A stretch of DNA of 64,000 nt from Actinomadura meyerae. GTDB lineage: Bacteria; Actinomycetota; Actinomycetes; Streptosporangiales; Streptosporangiaceae. Under the pieces are notes generated by a model. The model had not been told where the DNA came from. It ran no database searches and saw nothing but the letters and a program-made list of their open reading frames with translations. Location: contig NZ_FZOR01000007.1 in assembly GCF_900188445.1 (NCBI RefSeq), positions 1 to 64,000 of the forward strand. Direction: 5' to 3'. Shown one piece after another: positions 1 through 7,207 of this stretch. The position numbers and the translations under genes were made by a program. The number at the start of each line of letters is the position of its first letter. The stretch's first letter is position 1.

Positions 1-86
1 GTCAGGCCGCCGCGCCGGTCCGCCGTCCAGGTGGGCGCCGTGTCGTGCCGCCGCACGGTCCAGCCGTCGAGCTGTGGTGTGTCCAT
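1..86 (-). CDS. Truncated N-terminus of an unrecognised protein
   Basis: The ATG at 84-86 (read leftward) has a good ribosome site, GGAAGGA, about 6 bases upstream. The frame is open to the window edge and encodes 28 residues beginning MDTPQLDGWTVRRHD. I do not recognise the family. The gene runs divergently from the GntR gene at 188, so the roughly 100 bases between them probably hold promoters for both. The translation is supported by the ribosome site and GC-rich third positions only. Confidence 0.45.
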   Translation of the reverse strand, partial: MDTPQLDGWTVRRHDTAPTWTADRRGGL

Positions 87-142
87 CGGGGGTCCTTCCC
101 GTTGCTGAACGTGACGGCACCATACGTCCACTTGTACATGCC

Positions 143-154
143 CGTCCATGGACG
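143..154. promoter_or_regulatory. Perfect 12-bp palindrome between divergent genes
   Basis: CGTCCATGGACG lies 34 bases before the GntR start and about 57 bases before the divergent leftward gene. A further GTCCA half-site lies at 126-130. A short wHTH regulator next to a palindrome suggests autoregulation; this is inferred from position only. Confidence 0.4.
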
Positions 155-187
155 AGCGTGTCTATGTAGCGTTATCCCTGGTCACAT

Positions 188-451
188 ATGGTCTTGATCA
201 TGGAGGAGATCAAGGACGGGCCCGTCCCGAAGTGGCGGCAACTGGCCGACCGCATCGCCGCGCGCATCGAGTCCGGGGAGCTGGCACCCGGCGACCCGAT
301 CCCCTCTGAGACCGCGCTCGAAGCTCAGTACGCCCTCGCTCGCGGGACGATCCGGAAGGCCATCGCCGCTCTGCGCGAGGAGGGGGTCATCGTCACCACG
401 CGCGGCAAGGGCTCATACGTCGCCGAGTCCGTCGGCGACGAGCAGGGGTGA
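188..451 (+). CDS. GntR-type winged-helix regulator lacking an effector domain
   Basis: An 87-residue protein consisting almost only of a GntR winged helix. The signature IESGELAPGDPIPSE lies around residues 27-41, the recognition helix ARGTIRKAIAALREEG around 51-66, and the wing TRGKGSYV near the end. Typical GntR proteins carry a further 130-170 residues for ligand binding, absent here. Such wHTH-only forms are common in actinomycete integrative elements and plasmids. No Shine-Dalgarno sequence is visible before the ATG at 188 or the in-frame ATG at 200, so a leaderless transcript is possible. Its target could be the palindromes at 143-154 or in the array just downstream; that is inference. 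Confidence 0.8.
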   Translation: MVLIMEEIKDGPVPKWRQLADRIAARIESGELAPGDPIPSETALEAQYALARGTIRKAIAALREEGVIVTTRGKGSYVAESVGDEQG

Positions 452-488
452 CCCGGCGGCCTGAGTTGGGTTGGCCCATACGCAGGTC

Positions 489-680
489 GGGGGTGTCCAG
501 TGGACACCTCCCCGCCCGGCCGGGGTGTCCATGGCCGTGGACGTCCCCGCGGGCTTTCCGTCACGCTCCCTGACGGAAACCGAGGCACCGGGCCTGGCAC
601 CTGGGACGGACCGGGCAGTGCCCGGCGCGTCCCCGCGCGCAGGGGCCGGACGACCCCCCAGGGGTGTCGGTATTAACGAC
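489..680. repeat. Irregular half of a palindrome array
   Basis: This stretch holds a run of different inverted repeats: GGTGTCCA arms at 492-499/501-508, GTCCA arms at 527-531/538-542, TTTCCGTCA arms at 555-563/571-579, CCGGGCA arms at 611-617/619-625, and a weaker GTCG pair at 666-669/677-680. Most are followed within 5 bases by TCCCCGC or CCCCCGC (509, 544, 630, 682). A decayed copy of the downstream 28-base repeat lies at 630-651. There is no convincing gene here. Confidence 0.75.
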
Positions 681-681
681 C

Positions 682-892
682 CCCCCGCCACCGTGCGCAC
701 GGGCCGGACCCCTGGACCATGTTCGCGACGCCGCGAAAATGGTCCCCGCCCCCGTGCGCACGGGCCGGACAGGGGCGGGGAGCCCGGCTGAAACCATGGT
801 TTCTCCCCGCCCCCGTGCGCACGGGCCGGACGGCCGTCGACCGTTACCGTGGTAACGGTCTGAGTCCCCGCCCCCGTGCGCACGGGCCGGAC
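682..892. repeat. Regular half of the palindrome array: four 28-bp repeats, 33-bp spacing
   Basis: The 28-base repeats lie at 682-709 (two mismatches), 743-770, 804-831 and 865-892. The last three are identical. Each is TCCCCGCC, then the palindrome CCCGTGCGCACGGG, then CCGGAC. The three spacers are exactly 33 bases, a 61-base period like a type I-E CRISPR. However, every spacer contains its own dyad: 716-743 (arms ACCAT+TTCGCG, one mismatch pair), 790-803 (GAAACCATGGTTTC, perfect) and 839-860 (GACCGTTACC arms, 2-base loop). Random protospacers would not do this, so I do not call it CRISPR. No cas gene is in the window. Confidence 0.85.
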
Positions 893-914
893 CCTCGCCG
901 GCCTGCGGACACGA

Positions 915-958
915 GAGCGCCCCGGCCGCCGCCGTGGGGGCAGCAGTCCGGGGCGCTC
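915..958 (-). terminator. Hairpin downstream of the small leftward operon
   Basis: Perfect 11-bp stem GAGCGCCCCGG (915-925) with its complement at 948-958, without a T-tract. It lies just past the stop of the gene ending at 980 and so probably terminates that transcript. Confidence 0.55.
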
Positions 959-979
959 CACAGCCCTCCCCGCGGGAGG

Positions 980-1141
980 TCAGTCGACGGCGCGCAGGTG
1001 CGGGCGCTGGCGCCGGGGCTCTGGGAGCGTCTCGCCGAGCAGGTCGGCGATCACCTCCGACAGGCGCTCGATGCGCCGCTCGGCGTCCTCCAGGCGCGCG
1101 GCCAGCTCCCGCACGTCCGGGGCGGCCGCCGCCGCGCTCAC
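980..1141 (-). CDS. Small coiled-coil protein of unknown function
   Basis: A 53-residue protein starting at a GTG whose last base and following A overlap the stop of the upstream gene (GTGA overlap at 1138-1141), so the two are translationally coupled. The centre, VRELAARLEDAERRIERLSE, has a heptad pattern typical of a coiled coil. The tail is basic and proline-rich. I do not recognise the family. An ATG further upstream at 1186 is open too, but it would overlap the preceding gene by 49 bases. Confidence 0.6.
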   Translation of the reverse strand: MSAAAAAPDVRELAARLEDAERRIERLSEVIADLLGETLPEPRRQRPHLRAVD

Positions 1142-1383
1142 GCCTCCTCCCGCTCGTCCAGCCACGCGCGCACGCGCTTGATGCACGGCTCGGCGGTCCG
1201 CAGCGCCTCGCGCAGCGCCCTGGGGTCGTGGGAGTCGATGGCGTCCTGCAGGCGGTTGATCGTCCGCGTGAGGTCCCGCTCGACGGTCTCGGCCGAGATC
1301 GCCACCTCCGCCGCCGCGCGCACCGTGGCGGGCTCACCGCCGGGGTAGGCGCCGGGGGTGGGGTCGGTAGGCTTGTTGCCCAT
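1138..1383 (-). CDS. Small helical protein of unknown function
   Basis: An 81-residue protein from the ATG at 1383. After a Gly/Pro-rich start it is predicted to be all-helical (VRAAAEVAISAETVERDLTR onward). It ends in a charged helix with one cysteine. A purine-rich AGGAAGGG precedes the start. It heads a two-gene leftward operon, divergent from the ribbon-helix-helix-like gene at 1571, and shares its operator region. The palindrome at 1463-1478 is about 80 bases upstream, so common control by the small regulator is likely but unproven. Confidence 0.6.
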   Translation of the reverse strand: MGNKPTDPTPGAYPGGEPATVRAAAEVAISAETVERDLTRTINRLQDAIDSHDPRALREALRTAEPCIKRVRAWLDEREEA

Positions 1384-1450
1384 GGCAGGAGGCCCTTCCT
1401 GTCCTAGGCCCCGGGGTCGGTGTTCGCAGCACCGCCCGGGGCCGTCCTAT

Positions 1451-1554
1451 GTACACCCTTTGGGGTGTCATGACACCCTGGACTATAACCCTCCTGTCAT
1501 GACACCCGCAAGGGGCGTTCGCGCTCCGTAGGATGCTGCTCGTCATGACACCCC
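1451..1554. promoter_or_regulatory. Three TGTCATGACA operators between divergent small genes
   Basis: GGGTGTCATGACACCC is a perfect 16-bp palindrome at 1463-1478. TGTCATGACACCC recurs at 1495-1507 and CGTCATGACACCCC at 1541-1554. A half-site, TGTACACCC, is at 1450-1458. Sites sit upstream of both the leftward operon and the rightward 50-residue gene. The half-site GGGGTGTC also recurs inside the palindrome array (522-529, 661-668), suggesting a shared binding protein. Confidence 0.75.
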
Positions 1555-1570
1555 AGAGAGAGGGCTCGGG

Positions 1571-1723
1571 ATGCCAGGCAAGGGCACGCCACGCCGGACG
1601 ATCCGCGTGAGCGACGAGCAGTGGCGCAAGGCCAAGGAGAAGGCGGAGAAGGAGGGGCGGGACGTCTCCGACGTCGTCCGTGACTGCCTGGACGAGTACA
1701 CCAAGGATGACCCGAAGAAGTAG
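1571..1723 (+). CDS. 50-residue ribbon-helix-helix-like DNA-binding protein
   Basis: The frame from the ATG at 1571 encodes a 50-residue basic protein. It has a short beta-strand TPRRTIRVSDEQW at residues 6-18 followed by helices KAKEKAEKEGRDVSDVVRDC, the layout of CopG/MetJ/Arc ribbon-helix-helix repressors. The GAGAGAGGGC before the start can serve as a ribosome site. Three copies of TGTCATGACA lie directly upstream, so autorepression is the obvious model. A strong hairpin follows the stop. The RHH assignment rests on pattern, not alignment. Confidence 0.7.
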   Translation: MPGKGTPRRTIRVSDEQWRKAKEKAEKEGRDVSDVVRDCLDEYTKDDPKK

Positions 1724-1736
1724 CTCCCAGAGCGCC

Positions 1737-1777
1737 AGAGAGCCCGCCGCCCGGTCGATGCCGGGGGCGGGCTCTCT
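1737..1777 (+). terminator. Strong hairpin after the RHH-like gene
   Basis: AGAGAGCCCGCC at 1737-1748 pairs perfectly with 1766-1777. The stem begins 14 bases after the stop. An 11-base tandem duplication, TCTCAGTTCCG, overlaps its end (1775-1785 and 1786-1796). The remaining 140 bases up to the sialidase stop show no gene. Confidence 0.75.
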
Positions 1778-1938
1778 CAGTTCCGTCTCAGTTCCGCCGG
1801 AGGGTGTCTAGCGTCGTCAGACGTTGACAACCGATGACAGGCAGAACCGCAGGTCAGACGACATGTCGCCGGATCGTCCGAGGTCAGGGAACCGCGTCCC
1901 GCTGTACCCGGCTTACAGGCCGACTCGTCCGCCTCCTC

Positions 1939-3633
1939 TCAGCTTTCGAGCCAGGGGAGGGTGGTGCGGGTGAAGACGATGCCGCCCGTGTCGCCTATCT
2001 CGTAGAGGGTGCCGACGGAGCCGTCCGCCAGGACGGCCATGGTGGAGTAGCCGGCGGCGCCGGGCTTGATGAGGGCCTGGCGGGGCCAGCTCGCGCCGTC
2101 GTCGCGGCTCACGCGGACGGTCAGGTCCGTGCGGGACGTGGCCGCGTTGTTGCTGTGCAGGGCGATGCTCGTCAGGGACGGGTTGCCCGCGGCCGGGCGC
2201 AGGTAGGCGATCTCGTCGCCGTTGCAGCCCGGGTCGATGAGGCCGCTGTTCCAGGACGTCCCGAAGGACGAGGTGACGTCGGGCGCGGTGGCGTACCAGC
2301 GGTCGCCGCCGGCGTTGGAGCGCATGTTCTGGGCGACGCGGCCGGTGCCGCGCTGGACGACCTTGCTCTCGTTGACGCCGGTTCCGGCGGTGGTGCCGTT
2401 GTGCCAGGTCGCGCCGTGGTCGTCGGAGTAGATGTTGGACGCGTGGTCGCCGGACGAGTCGCGGTAGACGATCGGCTGGACGAGGCGTCCCGAGGCGAGC
2501 TGGATGCCGTGCCCGGAACTGGCGAACATGCCCGCCCAGGTCGGCTTGCGGACGTGCGGGTTGAGGTCGACCGGGGCGCTCCAGGTGGCGCCGTCGTCGG
2601 TGGAGGTGATGTAGCGGATGTGGGTGTTGGTGGTGGAGGTCTCGGAGGTGTCACCGGGGGTGGAGCCCCAGTAGCCGACGCCAGGCTTGGGGGCGTAGGT
2701 GAAGAAGCAGAAGATCTTGCCGGTGGCGCGGTCGACGAGCAGGCTCGGGTCGCCGTAGCCCTCGGACGGGGTGGGCGCGTTCGCGATGATCTTCGGGTGG
2801 CTGAAGGTGGCGCCGCCGTCGGTGCTGCGGGTCATCGCGATCCGGATGTCGTTGGTGCCGCCGCCGAGGTCGTAGCTGCCGTCCACGCGGGCGTCCATCG
2901 TGGCGACGATCGTGCCGCCGTTGGTGACGGCGAGGGCCGGGATCCGGACGGACTTGGCGGCCTTGCCCAGGCCGTCGATGACCGTGGACGTGGTGAGGAC
3001 GGTCTGCGCGTTCATCCCGGGTCTCCCGGTGCCGACGCCGCAGCCGGACGTGCCCGAGACCGTCTTGCTCCAGGACCCGGACGTGACGTTGAAGGTGTAC
3101 GGGGTGCCGTCCGGGACCGTCCAGTAGAGGCCGTCGTTGCCGGTCCCGGCGGGGACGGTCACGGTCCAGGGGGAGTAGGGGCGGCCCGGCCAGGCGACGG
3201 TGAAGGTGCGGGCCGCGGGGGAGTCGTTGGCCAGGATGAGGCGCAGCCGGTGCGGGCTGCCGCAGTCCATGCTCGCGCGGACGCTGAGCGCGTCGGTGCA
3301 GTCGAGCGTGCCGCTGACGGTCTGGTCGAAGCCCTCGGGGGTCGTGGTGCGGAACGTGTAGGCGGAGCCGGACGGCCGGGTGAAGTGGAAGTGGGCGCTG
3401 TCGCCCGCGGCGACCTGGGCGGTCCAGGTGCCGTAGCCGGGCCAGGTCAGGGTGAAGGTGGTCGCGGCGGAGGTCCGGTTGACGACGGTCTCCTGGATGC
3501 GGCTGGACGTGCAGTCCGTCGTCACGGTGGCGGATTGGGCGACGGCCGCGTGCGCGGCCGGGACGGCGGCGGTCGCGGCGAGGACGGTGAGCGCGGCGGT
3601 CAGGCCCGCGGCGGCGCGGGGGGACGGGGGCAT
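1939..3633 (-). CDS. Secreted exo-alpha-sialidase (GH33)
   Basis: A 564-residue secreted neuraminidase that would release terminal sialic acid from glycans. Residues 1-29 form a signal peptide ending AHA. Residues about 35-112 and 117-198 are two related modules, each bounded by cysteines and rich in beta-strand, possibly glycan-binding. The catalytic propeller starts near 210. It shows the RIP motif (R230) and four Asp boxes (STDGGATF, STDDGATW, SDDHGATW, SRDDGASW). Candidate residues are E422 (NES), R438 (NMRS), R501 and Y529 (GYST); their spacing matches the Micromonospora enzyme. It is transcribed away from the nan operon, and its promoter carries the shared GGACAT-type operator. Confidence 0.93.
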   Translation of the reverse strand: MPPSPRAAAGLTAALTVLAATAAVPAAHAAVAQSATVTTDCTSSRIQETVVNRTSAATTFTLTWPGYGTWTAQVAAGDSAHFHFTRPSGSAYTFRTTTPEGFDQTVSGTLDCTDALSVRASMDCGSPHRLRLILANDSPAARTFTVAWPGRPYSPWTVTVPAGTGNDGLYWTVPDGTPYTFNVTSGSWSKTVSGTSGCGVGTGRPGMNAQTVLTTSTVIDGLGKAAKSVRIPALAVTNGGTIVATMDARVDGSYDLGGGTNDIRIAMTRSTDGGATFSHPKIIANAPTPSEGYGDPSLLVDRATGKIFCFFTYAPKPGVGYWGSTPGDTSETSTTNTHIRYITSTDDGATWSAPVDLNPHVRKPTWAGMFASSGHGIQLASGRLVQPIVYRDSSGDHASNIYSDDHGATWHNGTTAGTGVNESKVVQRGTGRVAQNMRSNAGGDRWYATAPDVTSSFGTSWNSGLIDPGCNGDEIAYLRPAAGNPSLTSIALHSNNAATSRTDLTVRVSRDDGASWPRQALIKPGAAGYSTMAVLADGSVGTLYEIGDTGGIVFTRTTLPWLES

Positions 3634-3650
3634 GGCCTCAACCCTCTCGG

Positions 3651-3674
3651 TAGGACATGGGATGTAGGATGTCC
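3651..3674. promoter_or_regulatory. NanR-type operator upstream of the sialidase
   Basis: Two overlapping imperfect dyads, GGACATgggATGTag at 3653-3667 and GGATGTaggATGTCC starting at 3660, lie 20 bases upstream of the sialidase start. The same GGACAT-N3-ATGTCC core occurs at 13750-13764 and in degenerate form at 4539-4553. Confidence 0.7.
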
Positions 3675-3745
3675 TTCACGGAGGGAAGCTAGACGGGGGC
3701 GCCGGGGGCGTCAACCCCTCGGGGGCCTCTTCGGCCCGCGTGGTT

Positions 3746-4468
3746 TCAGCCCGCGTGGTCGAGCCGGTCGCGGATGCCGCGGAAGTGGGCCGCCATGGCC
3801 GTCGCGGCGGCCGACCGGTCGCCGGCGCGCAGGGCCTCGTAGATGTCGCGGTGCCGCTGCGCGACGTCGTCGGCCTCCTGCCGGACCGGGGCGAGGTCGT
3901 GCTGGAGGGTGCGGTACACGTCCCAGAACGCGCCGAGGAGCTGGTTGACGATCGGGTTGGCGAGCGGCCGGTAGAGCAGCTCGTGGAAGCGGCGGTCGGT
4001 CTCGGGCGTGACGAAGCCCGCCGCGGCCTCCTCGTCCATCCGGCGCATGATCTCGTCGAGCTCGGGGTCGCCGTCGGCGAGGCCGCGGTCGATGACCTGC
4101 TCGACGAGGCCGCGTTCGAGGACCTCGCGGACGTCCACCAGGTGCGCGAGGTCGTCGCGGCCCTGCCGCTTGGAGATGCGGGCGTGGAAGGTCAGCTCGT
4201 CGACCAGCGCGCCCAGCGACATGCTGCCGACGTACATCCCGAAGCCGTGCCGGATCTCGACGATGCCGACGGCCTGCAGCGCCTTGAGCGCCTCGCGCAG
4301 CGAGTTGCGGCTGACGTCCAGCTCGTCCACCAGCTCGAACTCGGTGGGCATCGGGTCGCCCACCGCGAGGCCGCGCTCCAGGATCAGCTGCTTGATCCGC
4401 TGCTGAACCTCCTCGGTCCGGCTGCTGCGGCCGCGCGTCGCGCGGCCCCGGGCCCGAGCTGTGGTCAT
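3746..4468 (-). CDS. nanR: FCD-domain GntR regulator of sialic-acid catabolism (NanR-like)
   Basis: A 240-residue FadR-subfamily regulator. The start is the ATG at 4468, preceded by GGGGGAG; the upstream ATG at 4531 has no ribosome site. A winged helix occupies about residues 20-90 (VDELDVSRNSLREALKAL is the recognition region). The FCD domain follows, with metal ligands expected at the Asp of DVREVLE and the His of RFHELL, QRHRD and AAHF. FCD regulators with this neighbourhood in Corynebacterium and enterobacteria respond to sialic acid or an amino-sugar phosphate; the ligand here is inferred. It is divergent from the transporter operon, which shares the operator region at 4539-4553. Confidence 0.87.
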   Translation of the reverse strand: MTTARARGRATRGRSSRTEEVQQRIKQLILERGLAVGDPMPTEFELVDELDVSRNSLREALKALQAVGIVEIRHGFGMYVGSMSLGALVDELTFHARISKRQGRDDLAHLVDVREVLERGLVEQVIDRGLADGDPELDEIMRRMDEEAAAGFVTPETDRRFHELLYRPLANPIVNQLLGAFWDVYRTLQHDLAPVRQEADDVAQRHRDIYEALRAGDRSAAATAMAAHFRGIRDRLDHAG

Positions 4469-4538
4469 CGGCTCCCCCAATCGTCTGCGGCCCGGCACTT
4501 GACCTCGCCGGTGCCGACGCCTACGGTACACCGACGAA

Positions 4539-4553
4539 CGACGTTGGATGTCC
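4539..4553. promoter_or_regulatory. Candidate operator between nanR and the transporter operon
   Basis: CGACGTtggATGTCC matches the consensus GGACAT-N3-ATGTCC at 10 of 12 arm positions and, like the sialidase site, is followed by TAC. It sits 66 bases before the binding-protein start and 71 bases before nanR. Confidence 0.6.
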
Positions 4554-4618
4554 TACCTCCCCTGCGACCTGCGGGGAACTAGTCTGCAACCCCCACCCCT
4601 CCTCCCTCAGGAGACGAT

Positions 4619-6214
4619 GTGACCGATCTCCAGCCAGGCCGCGGCCTGCACCGCCGCGACTTCCTCCGCTACACCGGACTGCTCGGCGCGGCGGCGACGA
4701 TCAGTGCCGGCCTGGCCGCGTGCGGCGGCCCCTCGTCCACCGGGTCCGGCGGATCCGGCGGGTCCAAGGACACCATCCAGGCCGCCCTGGCCTACGCCCT
4801 GTCCGGCGGCTTCGACCCGATGACGGCCTCCAGCGCCGTCGCCGTGGCCGCGAACCTCCACGTGCTGGAGTCGCTGGTCGACCTCGACCCGATCACCCGC
4901 AAGCCCTACAACGCGCTCGCCAAGGCCGACCCCGAGAAGGTCGACGACACCACCTACCGGGTCGCGATCCGCGACGGCGCGAAGTTCCACGACGGCTCCG
5001 CGGTCACCGCCGACGACGTCGTGTTCAGCTTCGAGCGCGTCCTGGACGAGAAGAACGCCTCGCTGTTCATCCAGTTCCTCCCGTTCCTGGACGGGGTGAA
5101 GAAGGTCGACGCGAGCACCGTCGAGTTCAAGCTCAAGTACGCGTTCGCGCTGTTCGCCGAGCGGCTGTCGGTCGTGAAGGTCGTGCCGAAGAAGCTCGTC
5201 GAGGCCGACCAGAAGAAGTTCGACTCGCTGCCGGTCGGATCCGGCCCGTACAAGCTGGCCTCGGCGAGCGCGACCGACGGCCTGTCGTTCGCCAAGTTCG
5301 ACGGCTACAACGGCCCGCGCCCGGCGAAGGTCCAGAAGATGACCTGGCTGCTGCTGGCCGAGCCGTCCACCCGCGTCACCGCGCTCCAGTCGGGCCGCGT
5401 CCAGGCGATCGAGGCCGTCCCGTACCTGAACGCCGAGGAGCTCGGGAAGGCCAAGGCCGTCGAGTCGGTACAGAGCTTCGGCCTGCTGTTCCTGATGTTC
5501 AACTGCAAGCAGAAGCCGTTCGACGACGTGCGGGTCCGGCAGGCGCTGCACTACGCGCTCGACACCGACAAGCTGATCAAGACGGCGCTGCTCGGCAACG
5601 CCGCCGCCGCGACCAGCTTCCTGCCCGCCGGCCACCCCGACTACGCCGAGGCGGCCACCGTCTACAAGTACGACCCCGCCAAGGCCAAGCAGCTGCTGTC
5701 GGACGCCGGCGTCAGCGGCCTGAAGGTCGAGCTGATCACCACCGACACCGACTTCGTCAAGGACTGCGCGCCGCTGATCAAGCAGAGCTGGGACGCGATC
5801 GGCGTGTCGACCACGCTCAACGTCGGCCAGTCCGGCGGGCAGTACTCCAACCGCGTCGACACCGGCAAGTACCAGGTGATGGCGGCCCCCGGCGACCCGT
5901 CGGTGTTCGGCAACGACTGCGACCTGCTGATGCGCTGGTTCTACGTCGGGACGTGGCCCGAGCACCGCAGCTACAACTCCGGCACGCCCGAGGCCAAGAA
6001 GGTCGTGAGCCTGCTGGACGAGGCGGCGCGCGAGGCCGACGAGACCGCCCGCCGCGGGCTGTGGAAGCAGGCCATCGACATCGTCGCCGAGCAGGCCGCG
6101 CTGTACCCGGTCTTCCACCGCAAGCTCGTCACGGGCTGGGACCGCGAGGGGCTGCCGGGCTTCAAGCCGATGGCCACCACGGGACTGTCGTTCCTGGACG
6201 TCGGCCGCGGCTGA
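4619..6214 (+). CDS. Substrate-binding lipoprotein of an Opp/Dpp-type ABC importer, probably for sialic acid
   Basis: A 531-residue family-5 extracellular solute-binding protein starting at a GTG preceded by AGGAG. The N-terminus has a twin-arginine motif (HRRDFLRYTG) and a lipobox LAAC with the lipidated cysteine at position 35, so it is probably Tat-exported and anchored outside the membrane. Typical family-5 features follow: TYRVAIRDGAKFHDG, VTADDVVFSFER and an RQALHYALD-like segment. It is the first gene of a seven-gene operon that ends in nanA, nanK and nanE. Binding proteins of this class import sialic acid in Haemophilus ducreyi (SatA) and Corynebacterium glutamicum; the substrate here is inferred from context. 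Confidence 0.87.
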   Translation: MTDLQPGRGLHRRDFLRYTGLLGAAATISAGLAACGGPSSTGSGGSGGSKDTIQAALAYALSGGFDPMTASSAVAVAANLHVLESLVDLDPITRKPYNALAKADPEKVDDTTYRVAIRDGAKFHDGSAVTADDVVFSFERVLDEKNASLFIQFLPFLDGVKKVDASTVEFKLKYAFALFAERLSVVKVVPKKLVEADQKKFDSLPVGSGPYKLASASATDGLSFAKFDGYNGPRPAKVQKMTWLLLAEPSTRVTALQSGRVQAIEAVPYLNAEELGKAKAVESVQSFGLLFLMFNCKQKPFDDVRVRQALHYALDTDKLIKTALLGNAAAATSFLPAGHPDYAEAATVYKYDPAKAKQLLSDAGVSGLKVELITTDTDFVKDCAPLIKQSWDAIGVSTTLNVGQSGGQYSNRVDTGKYQVMAAPGDPSVFGNDCDLLMRWFYVGTWPEHRSYNSGTPEAKKVVSLLDEAAREADETARRGLWKQAIDIVAEQAALYPVFHRKLVTGWDREGLPGFKPMATTGLSFLDVGRG

Positions 6215-6247
6215 CCTCCACCCCGCCGGACAGAACGGACGCCGCCC

Positions 6248-7207
6248 ATGGCAACGATCCTGCGCATGACGGCGGGACGGCTGCTGACCCTCATCCCGAT
6301 GGTGCTGGGGATCACGCTGTTCGTCTTCGTCGTGCTGCGCTTCTCACCGAACGACCCCGCCTACAACGCGCTCGGCGAGGGGGCCACGCCCGAGGCGCGG
6401 CACGCGTACGCGGTCGAGCACGGGCTCACCGACCCGCTGCCCGTCCGCTACGTCCGGTTCCTCGGTGACCTGGTGCGCGGTGACCTCGGGGTCACCGCGC
6501 CGCCGAGCCGGTCCGTCACGGACGCGATCGGGACGGCGTTCCCGCTGACGCTGCAACTGACCGTGTTCGCGGTGATCCTCGGCGCGCTGTTCGCGGTGCT
6601 GCTCGGCGTCACCGCGGCGCTGTTCCGGGACCGCTGGCCGGACCAGGCCATCCGGGTGCTGTCCATGGCGGGCGTCGCGATGCCGTCGTTCTGGCTCGGC
6701 ATCCTGCTGATCCAGTGGTTCGCGCTGCGGCTCGGCTGGTTCCCGACGGGCGGCTACGTCAACCCGGCCGACTCGGTGAGCGGGTGGCTGCGCAGCCTCG
6801 CGCTGCCCGCGGTCGCGATCGCGTTCCCGGTGGGGTCGCTGCTCGCCCGGGTGGTGCGCACGGCGATGGTCGAGGAGCTCGACCGCGACTACGTGCGCAC
6901 CGCCGTCGGCGGCGGCCTGCCGCGCGTGGTCGTGGTCGGGCGCAACGTCCTGCGCAACGCCCTGATCACCCCGCTGACCGTGCTCGGCCTGCAGATCGGC
7001 TACCTGCTGAGCGGCGCCGTCGTGGTCGAGGCGATCTTCGGGCTGCCCGGCCTCGGCACGCTGATCATGCAGGGCGTCACCGCCGGCGACCCCGCCCTCG
7101 TGCAGGGCGTCGTGCTCGGCATCGCGCTGACGTTCCTGGTGGTCAACCTGCTGGTGGACGTCCTGTACCTGTTCGCGAACCCGCGGCTGAGGGGAGCCAC
7201 CCGATGA
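6248..7207 (+). CDS. ABC importer permease, DppB/OppB type
   Basis: A 319-residue inner-membrane permease with six likely helices, beginning MATILRMTAGRLLTLIPMVL. It includes the EAA-loop region MVEELDRDYVRTAVGGGLPRV, which docks on the ATPase. It follows the binding protein by 33 bases and overlaps the next gene by 4 (ATGA). The length and the C-terminal GLPGLGTLIMQGVTAGDPALVQG motif are standard for the DppB family. The likely substrate is N-acetylneuraminate because the downstream genes degrade it. Confidence 0.9.
   Translation: MATILRMTAGRLLTLIPMVLGITLFVFVVLRFSPNDPAYNALGEGATPEARHAYAVEHGLTDPLPVRYVRFLGDLVRGDLGVTAPPSRSVTDAIGTAFPLTLQLTVFAVILGALFAVLLGVTAALFRDRWPDQAIRVLSMAGVAMPSFWLGILLIQWFALRLGWFPTGGYVNPADSVSGWLRSLALPAVAIAFPVGSLLARVVRTAMVEELDRDYVRTAVGGGLPRVVVVGRNVLRNALITPLTVLGLQIGYLLSGAVVVEAIFGLPGLGTLIMQGVTAGDPALVQGVVLGIALTFLVVNLLVDVLYLFANPRLRGATR

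Noticed and set aside
682..892. CRISPR array of type I-E form (28-bp repeats, 33-bp spacers)
   Set aside because: Every spacer contains a strong dyad and the pattern continues irregularly upstream. No cas genes are present. Reported as a palindrome array instead.
489..892. Linear-replicon telomere, which in Streptomyces also has many palindromes
   Set aside because: The array is flanked by coding sequence on both sides and lacks the known telomere core palindromes; no terminal-protein genes are near.
1..1780. Integrated conjugative element with a defined attachment site
   Set aside because: Small regulators suggest an element, but no integrase, tRNA or flanking direct repeat is visible in the window.
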